A DNA stretch of 64,000 nt from Synaphobranchus kaupii (Eukaryota > Chordata > Actinopteri > Anguilliformes > Synaphobranchidae), in the NCBI GenBank assembly GCA_029718625.1, contig CM056379.1, forward strand, positions 55,325,579 to 55,389,578, read 5' to 3'. Positions 60,801 through 64,000 of the stretch are shown here, in pieces. A program made the translations under genes and the position numbers. The notes beneath the pieces were generated by a model. The model was given only the letters and a program-made list of their open reading frames with translations, searched no databases and had not been told where the DNA came from. How positions within the stretch are numbered: position 1 is the first letter of the stretch; the number at the start of each line of letters is the position of its first letter.

Positions 60801-63334
60801 ACCTTTTACTTGCTTTGTGGGTGTTTAGGCCGAGGTATGTTGCGGGGTAGGGCAAGAATCTGAGGAAGATATTTAATGTGCAACTGAACATGCGAACCTT
60901 GAGCAAACTTGATTAACCTGCTTGATCAACTAGCTGGTGCGTGATGAGGTCATCATCCCAGCCACCTGAAAGCCTCACTCCCTGGGAAACAATGGCGCCA
61001 ATTACGTGTCGCCTCGCAGGGCTGCTAGCCACAGTCAGCACTGGCATCTTCCGGATTCAGTACCAGAACATAGGGCCCATCCATAGTGCCTTAACAGGAT
61101 GAGCCACAAGGCAGCCCGGGTCTAATGACATTTTATGGTAGTCACCAAGCTGTTGTCTGCTCTCCCCATGTCTTCATGTTATTTTATATATTGCCTTATT
61201 ACTGCAAATTTTATTTTTGAGGCACTCTTCAAAATACTTTACCTCAGAAAAGCAGAGGTAGGAGGAGACAGGAAATAGTATGTAATACATATTTATATGC
61301 AGTATAGTTAGTGGCCTGGCATGGTTTCACAGCAATTCCGCCTTCAAGATTCATTTCAAATAAATTATAGGTCCCTTCACAAAAAATGTCAGAAGGTGGA
61401 AAAAAAATTCAGAATTTAACATAACTCAAGAGCAAATTAAACTGTCCAACATCGCAGTCTCAGCACCGTTTTGAAAAGACCCATCATATGCTGCAAATCC
61501 CCATGAAATCCCACTAAAAACACAAGCTGTTGAGGCTCCGAGCAGCAAATGCCAATGAGGAGGGCTTTGTCTGTTGGCAGGCCTGCGGGGAAGCTCGCGA
61601 GTGTAACGGAGGGATGATCTGGCTCTCATCTGGGTGAAGTGTGCGTAGGGGCACCTGGCGGACTGACATAACCAGCGGCGGCGGGTCCCTCACCTTGAAG
61701 AGAGCGCGGGGCGTACTGCTCGTTCAGGTCGATGTTGATCATCTGCAGCAGGCCCTTCACCTCCTCGTAGCTCATCTTGCCATCCTGGTTCTGGTCGGCC
61801 CGTATCAGGTAGCTGCGGATCCAGGTGCTGGGGAGTCAAGGGCCAACCCTCCAACTGGGCTGGGCTCCGGACCAGAGCCGGGCCCCCTTTTAAAAACACT
61901 TTTAAATAGCAGCAATGGATAGTGTAGAAAGGTACACGCGCATGCACACGCTCAAGCAGGCACACGCAAAGACATGCGAAACAAATACTCGCACACGCAC
62001 CCACAAGAAGACACACCCCAAGAAGACTTTGGAGCATGGAGAAAAACACAAAACAACATAGAGAAAACACAAACACACAGAAAACACACGTACACAGATG
62101 CGCACACACACACACACACACGCACACAAACAAAAAACATACTCAAACAGCCACAGGTCTGGGGCGTTCTACAGCTCACAACAAAACATCAGATCTAACA
62201 ATATCTCCGCTTTAGTATTTTTTACCAGCGACCAGTGTTGACGTGGTCAGATAATACCCACACCACCTCACTACAGAGTCCACAAGCCTGGGCATGTTCA
62301 CGCCTGAATGGCTCCCATTAAAGAAGTGTTGAGCATAAACTGCTCAAGAGAGATCAGGTGCTATTCTTGTGATCTGCCACACTGGGAACTTCAAGAGAGA
62401 TTATTTAGTGCAACATAAAATTATTGGCCAGGTGTTATACACTGCCGGGCCAAAAAAAAAGTTGCCATTGCACCTGTCATGCATAGTGCCCACTGTACAA
62501 GCCTCTGGAGGCAGTGTTATGATCTGGGGTTGCTTCAGTTGGTCAGGTCTAGGCTCAGCAACATTATGCAGCAATAAAATGAAGTCAGCGAAGTACCTGA
62601 ATGTACTGAATGACCAGGTTATCCCATCAATGGGCATATGCCAGGATGACAATGCCAAGATTCATCGGGCTCAAATTGTGAAAGAGTGGTTCAGGGAGCA
62701 TGAGGAATCATTTTCACACATGAATTAGCCACCAGATTCCTGACCTTAACCCCATTGAAAGTCTTCGGGATGTGCTGGAGAACACTTTACGGAGTGGTTC
62801 GACTCTCCCGTCGTCAATACAAGATCTCAGCCAAAAACTTATGCTACTCTGGATGGAAATAAATGTTGTGACATTGCATAAGGTTGTCGAAACAATGCCA
62901 CAACAAATGCGCGCCGTAATCAAAGCTAAAGGCGGTCCAACGAAATATTAGAGTGTGCGACTTTTTTTTATGGCCAGGCAGTGTATTTTCTTAGGGCTCT
63001 GTTGCTAACGCCCATAGCTTCAGTGCAATCGGCAGCAGGGTGAAACTTGATTAGCATGGAACTGTTGCTGCACACTGTGTATCCATGCCTTTTGAGGACA
63101 GTGAAGGATATTGGTCAAGTTTCTCCTTCTGGGTCATGTTGGAGACCCTTTCCTGAAGGGTTCGGATCCCGCGGACCCAGCTCTGGGCCTCCTGTGCATT
63201 GGAGCAGCGCAGGTCCAGGCTCTTCCTGGCACCCTTGAACACCAACGTGAAGCACTCGACCTCGGGAATGGAGCCGGCCAGCTTACGTAGTGCCTCAGAC
63301 TGGCAACCCTCTCGTACGCACTCCACGTCCGCCA
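42728..63334 (-). CDS. plcd3: 1-phosphatidylinositol 4,5-bisphosphate phosphodiesterase delta-3, 13 coding exons, N-terminus outside window
   Basis: Hydrolyses PIP2 to IP3 and diacylglycerol at the membrane, calcium dependent. Exons (high to low): 63334-63112, 61824-61694, 58697-58472, 57986-57785, 56435-56291, 54554-54402, 51504-51343, 48866-48713, 48485-48369, 47972-47794, 46042-45907, 45170-45021, 42852-42728. These give about 700 residues; human PLCD3 is 789. Domains in order: end of PH, EF-hands ([24 protein letters not shown]), X domain ([42 protein letters not shown]), acidic linker, Y domain ([23 protein letters not shown]), C2 ([27 protein letters not shown]). [12 protein letters not shown] in the PH end and adjacency to nmt1 favour delta-3. 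One exon has a one-base insertion that breaks the frame, and the first visible intron is U12 AT-AC type. Paralogue a or b is not decided. Confidence 0.93.
43181..44300. mobile_element. 1.1 kb foldback element, whole-length palindrome
   Basis: Ends CAGTGAGCACCATAATTCAT and reverse complement, flanked by TA, in the last plcd3 intron. The two arms, each about 500-560 bp, pair almost to the centre near 43790, for example GCATGCCATGACTTCCTAAT at 43473 with its complement at 44088. A run of about 22 C is inserted in the left arm (43367-43388). No coding frame; TA flanks suggest Tc1-type mobilisation. Confidence 0.85.
45021..45170 (-). CDS. plcd3: plcd3 exon, C2 domain
   Basis: Acceptor CCAAAG, donor ACAG|GTAATC. 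Encodes [20 protein letters not shown] and [20 protein letters not shown], the calcium-loop face of C2. Confidence 0.95.
45255..45400. repeat. AATTC foldback repeat, short copy
   Basis: GGGGGTCAATCCAATTTGAA start, AATTCAATTC repeats, and a mirrored GACTGAAATAAAATGGAATT end. Same family as 5086-5795. Confidence 0.55.
45531..45620. repeat. 95-bp palindromic MITE, copy 2
   Basis: CTTATGGAAAAAGAATATAC start and TTACATTTCCATAAG end around two CTGCAG-centred arms. In a plcd3 intron. Confidence 0.8.
45690..45790. repeat. Dispersed teleost repeat fragment
   Basis: TTTGTTTGTATAGCACTTTT and ACGCTTTACAAAG belong to a common fish interspersed repeat, as I recall it. Fragment only. Confidence 0.5.
45907..46042 (-). 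CDS. plcd3: plcd3 exon, C2 domain start
   Basis: Acceptor GGCCAG, donor AATG|GTAGTG. Encodes [31 protein letters not shown] and RIDNN. Confidence 0.94.
46101..47595 (-). mobile_element. Intact Tc1-like transposon in a plcd3 intron
   Basis: Terminal inverted repeats CAGTCAAGCCGGAAAGTCTG and reverse complement, about 60 bp nearly identical, flanked by TA (46099-46100 and 47596-47597). One uninterrupted transposase frame. Inserted in the same orientation as plcd3. Confidence 0.96.
46322..47338 (-). CDS. Tc1-like transposase, 338 residues, open
   Basis: Starts [20 protein letters not shown]. Two helix-turn-helix segments with a [14 protein letters not shown] hook, then [15 protein letters not shown] (Asp), [17 protein letters not shown] (Asp) and [15 protein letters not shown] (Glu). 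Length is standard for Tc1 family enzymes. All catalytic residues present and no stops, so the copy may be competent or only recently silent. Confidence 0.96.
   Translation of the reverse strand: MGSKELSADLRNRIVSRHRSGEGYGKISAALQVPKSTVATIIRKWKKFGTTKNLPRPGRPAKLSNRGRRALAREVSRNPRVTLTELQRILVEMGEPFRRSTTQAALHQSGLYGRVARRKPLLSKRHITARLEFAQRHLEDSQTMRIKILWSDETKIELFGLNTKRHVWRKPGTVHHLANTIPTVKHGGGIIMMWGCFSAAGTGRLVLIEGKMNAAKYTEILEENLLQSALDLRLGRRFTFQHDNDPKHTAKRTKVWLRRKSVHVLEWPSQSPDLNPIEHLWKELKMAVYRCSPSNLMELARICQEEWATMSRNKCAKLVASFPIRLEAVIAAKGAATK
47794..47972 (-). CDS. plcd3: plcd3 exon, end of Y domain
   Basis: Acceptor TTGCAG, donor CGG|GTGAGC. Encodes [20 protein letters not shown] and [13 protein letters not shown], ending in LLTIR at the Y-C2 junction. 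Confidence 0.95.
48369..48485 (-). CDS. plcd3: plcd3 exon, Y domain
   Basis: Acceptor CCTGCAG, donor TTGG|GTCAGT. Encodes [20 protein letters not shown] and [16 protein letters not shown]; the Ser, Arg and Tyr that bind the inositol phosphates lie here. Confidence 0.95.
48713..48866 (-). CDS. plcd3: plcd3 exon, start of Y domain
   Basis: Acceptor TTGTCAG, donor TCAG|GTAAGG. Encodes [19 protein letters not shown] and [18 protein letters not shown]. Confidence 0.94.
48870..50210. other. plcd3 intron, nothing recognised
   Basis: No conserved frame or repeat seen. Confidence 0.4.
50219..50570 (-). repeat. tRNA-derived SINE (minus orientation)
   Basis: Read on the minus strand it starts GCGGCATGGTCGTGCAGTGG then TTAGCA (A-box region) and GATTTGAATCC (B box), followed by the widespread fish segment GTTTGCATGTTCTCCCCGTG and TTTCCTCCCACACC. 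It ends in ACCCCACGGGG-type sequence at its right (lower coordinate) side. Confidence 0.8.
51343..51504 (-). CDS. plcd3: plcd3 exon, X-Y linker
   Basis: Acceptor TTTGCAG, donor CCT|GTAAGG. Encodes [14 protein letters not shown] and then a Ser-run, acidic SEDEAGG and Lys-rich [12 protein letters not shown], the autoinhibitory disordered linker. Least conserved part of the family. Confidence 0.9.
51798..51852. repeat. (ACGC)n(AC)n microsatellite
   Basis: CACGCACGCACG run followed by CACACA, in a plcd3 intron. Confidence 0.95.
52872..53200 (+). repeat. SINE family B, copy 1
   Basis: Starts CTGCTGGATGACTCATTTGG then TTAAGGCACC. Shares order and words (TGTGCCAGTGGCGACTGTGG, GACGCGCAATTGGCG, CCCAGGGA) with the reverse-oriented block at 60840-61115. 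Confidence 0.65.
53205..54400. other. plcd3 intron, no gene
   Basis: Nothing recognised except a short (GA)n run at 54322-54352. Confidence 0.4.
54402..54554 (-). CDS. plcd3: plcd3 exon, end of X domain
   Basis: Acceptor CTCCTCAG, donor GAG|GTGGGT. Encodes [35 protein letters not shown] and SLPSPE. Confidence 0.94.
54631..54967. repeat. Compact TTAA-flanked foldback MITE
   Basis: Ends AGGGATAGTTCAAATTTTGG and its reverse complement, flanked by TTAA. Arms match the outer arms of the 24382-36880 element; the middle is deleted around AAATAAAAAGCATTAGC. Confidence 0.88.
55397..55468 (+). tRNA. tRNA-Cys (GCA)
   Basis: 72-nt cloverleaf: acceptor GGGGGTA/TGCCCCC pairs fully (one G-T), D arm AGCTC...GAGC, anticodon stem TTGAC/ATCAA with loop CTGCAGA (anticodon GCA), T arm with TTCAAAT. 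No T-run terminator directly after, but TTTTTGAG begins 3 bases on. Lies in a plcd3 intron, opposite strand. Confidence 0.85.
55553..55624 (+). pseudogene. tRNA-Cys-like copy, mismatched
   Basis: Same 72-nt layout and GCA anticodon, but AGCAC breaks a D-stem pair and TGCACCC breaks one acceptor pair. It is the second unit of a tandem duplication of about 156 bp that also includes flanking ATTTTCAAAAATTAAATCTA. Confidence 0.75.
56291..56435 (-). CDS. plcd3: plcd3 exon, X domain catalytic core
   Basis: Acceptor TGCACAG, donor AAG|GTGAGC. Encodes [16 protein letters not shown] (calcium-binding Glu and Asp) and [15 protein letters not shown] (second catalytic His), ending EYAFK. Confidence 0.95.
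56671..56818. repeat. Tandem duplication, 2 x 74 bp
   Basis: 56671-56744 and 56745-56818 are nearly identical (TATTCAGCTGTTCATAAGCG in both). Confidence 0.92.
57104..57315. repeat. hAT-type MITE
   Basis: Ends CAGGGGTGTCCAAGT and (reverse complement) CAGGAGTGTCCAAGT; longer complementary arms include AGCCCAGCACTACAACACCT. Flanks CATTAGAC and ACTTAGAT could be a decayed 8-bp duplication. Confidence 0.75.
57484..57643. repeat. AATTC foldback repeat, third copy
   Basis: Starts GAGTTGGGGTCAATTTAATT and ends GAATTTACCCCAACCCCC, mirror images. Same family as 5086 and 45255. Confidence 0.65.
57785..57986 (-). CDS. plcd3: plcd3 exon, start of X domain
   Basis: Acceptor GTCACAG, donor ATCAG|GTACGC. 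Encodes [39 protein letters not shown] and SSIEPYI. The His in SSSHNTYL is the first catalytic His. Confidence 0.95.
58472..58697 (-). CDS. plcd3: plcd3 exon, second EF-hand pair
   Basis: Acceptor CGCACAG, donor GGG|GTAGGG. Encodes [49 protein letters not shown] and TYELNEW. The DxSxDG loop is a canonical calcium loop. Confidence 0.94.
58790..60290. other. plcd3 intron, no gene
   Basis: Low-complexity CA-rich patches (59700-59780, 60036-60060) but no conserved frame. Confidence 0.4.
60296..60397. repeat. 95-bp palindromic MITE, copy 3
   Basis: CCCTTCTAAAAATGTAATAT start and TTTTTCCATAAGGG end; opposite orientation to the other two copies. Confidence 0.8.
60840..61115 (-). repeat. SINE family B, copy 2
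   Basis: Minus strand reads GCTGCCTTGTGGCTCATCCT then GTTAAGGCAC, GATGCCAGTGCTGACTGTGG and GACACGTAATTGGCG, in the same order as 52872-53200. Clearly diverged. Confidence 0.6.
61694..61824 (-). CDS. plcd3: plcd3 exon, first EF-hand, with +1 frameshift
   Basis: Begins C TGG ATC after an AC acceptor, restoring His-Trp. Encodes [20 protein letters not shown] then [17 protein letters not shown]; the following RALFK is one base out of frame because of GGGG at 61708-61711 where GGG is expected. Donor AAG|GTGAGG. Exon is 131 nt; neighbours require 130. Confidence 0.9.
62100..62124. repeat. (CA)n microsatellite
   Basis: Short CA run in CA-rich DNA of the U12 intron. Confidence 0.9.
62440..62983 (+). 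mobile_element. Tc1-like deletion derivative, C-terminal half, copy B
   Basis: Ends CACTGCCGGGCCAAAAAAAA and reverse complement, flanked by TA. Same 540-bp structure as 32692-33233: [38 protein letters not shown], then a stop in place of the Trp before PPDS and [14 protein letters not shown] sequence in shifted frame. No N-terminal DNA-binding half. Confidence 0.88.
63112..63334 (-). CDS. plcd3: plcd3 exon, C-terminal PH domain
   Basis: Acceptor GTCTCAG. Encodes [47 protein letters not shown] and MTQKEKLD plus CA. The intron that follows starts ATATCCTTC. Confidence 0.92.
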
Positions 63335-63340
63335 CTGAGA

Positions 63341-63917
63341 CTGAGACAGAGACAGAGAGAGACAGGTACGCTCGTACGTTACATAACACGCCATTGTATT
63401 TGGACATTTTAATATTTTATATTGCATATGACAGCCATAGCAACGCTGGTTCACAACACAATACAGTTTGCCCTGTCTAATGTACCATTGAATTTAATTA
63501 AATTAATAGAAAGAGAGGGAGATATATTCAGAAAAGTAGAGCACTACTTATCTATGCAAATTTGCTCTAAAGATATGTACATTATGTGTTTCTTTTCAAA
63601 CAGTGTTTTTTCTTGTCATCGGTTGAAAACACAGCTTTTTCAAAGACACATGATTCTTTTGTAAACGAGATAAGCGAGTATCCAGTCATCCAGTGTGTGA
63701 TAAACAAACTCCACTTAGCTGTGCTTCAACAGAACTGCGCAACGCTGATTTTTCCTCAATAGAGCCTTGATCTCCTTTTCTCCCAAAGATGCAAACAGTC
63801 TGTTTGGTCCTTACCAAACAACGTTTATCAGGCACCAGTTGTTCCCTCTGAGCAAATCTGTACTTTGGTCTGAGGATTAAAGGTCTTGATGTGCAAACCT
63901 ACCCCAACACCCCCCCC

Positions 63918-63965
<48 letters not shown>

Positions 63966-64000
63966 ACACAGGAATATTGATGGTAGCCAAGCCACACACT
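63341..64000. other. plcd3 upstream intron, no exon seen
   Basis: No match to the N-terminal half of the PH domain. Ends with about 24 C followed by (CA)n at 63909-63962. Confidence 0.6.

Larger units (their letters stand above)
61825..63111 (-). other. plcd3: U12-type AT-AC intron of plcd3
   Basis: Minus strand: donor CA|ATATCCTTC (the minor-spliceosome consensus), putative branch site CCCTTGAC with A at 61836, acceptor CAGCAC|CTGG 11 bases later. Splicing CA to C restores His and the family sequence LDHW. An AG three bases earlier would add one residue. Carries the deleted Tc1 copy 62440-62983. Confidence 0.88.

Overview
This window is teleost fish nuclear DNA. It has two split protein-coding genes with vertebrate-type introns, two tRNA-Cys-like loci, tRNA-derived SINEs with a teleost-type tail, and many Tc1, hAT, PIF/Harbinger and Ty3/gypsy copies. 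I recognised the genes by comparing reading frames with remembered family sequences; no database was searched, and the species is not assigned.

Layout. (1) 303-12685, minus strand: N-myristoyltransferase 1 (nmt1), eleven coding exons, 477 codons, start codon present, last few codons apparently beyond the left edge. Its introns carry a long CA microsatellite, a Harbinger-like MITE with a deleted Tc1 copy nested in it, and smaller foldbacks. (2) 12686-17460: intergenic DNA with a second deleted Tc1 copy, an L1-type LINE remnant and an apparently intact Tc1-like transposon (15613-17143). (3) 17462-39330: a teleost repeat cut in two by a roughly 19.5 kb hAT element (18341-37801, 8-bp duplication CTGTTAAG on both sides). 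The hAT was itself invaded: a chromodomain Ty3/gypsy element lacking reverse transcriptase lies next to an exon, and a TTAA-flanked foldback element occupies its last intron. Inside that foldback are a two-gene PIF/Harbinger element (25118-30804), a deleted Tc1 copy, an unfamiliar 3 kb TIR element (33239-36249) with another Tc1 inside, and a SINE. (4) 42728-63334, minus strand: phospholipase C delta 3 (plcd3), thirteen coding exons covering the end of the PH domain, EF-hands, X, Y and C2 domains; the N-terminal exon or exons lie beyond the right edge. Its introns hold an intact 338-codon Tc1-like transposon (46101-47595), SINEs, MITEs, a tRNA-Cys pair and a second copy of the deleted Tc1 derivative.

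The two host genes are not an operon. NMT1 attaches myristate to N-terminal glycines. PLCD3 hydrolyses PIP2 to IP3 and diacylglycerol. They are neighbours in mammals as I recall, so this is conserved synteny, though the relative orientation here (head to tail) may differ. The most notable points are a U12-type AT-AC intron in plcd3, a single-base frameshift in the adjacent EF-hand exon, a GC-AG intron in nmt1, the deep hAT nest, and an undescribed-looking TIR element carrying a repeated CACAACCGAAAC motif.
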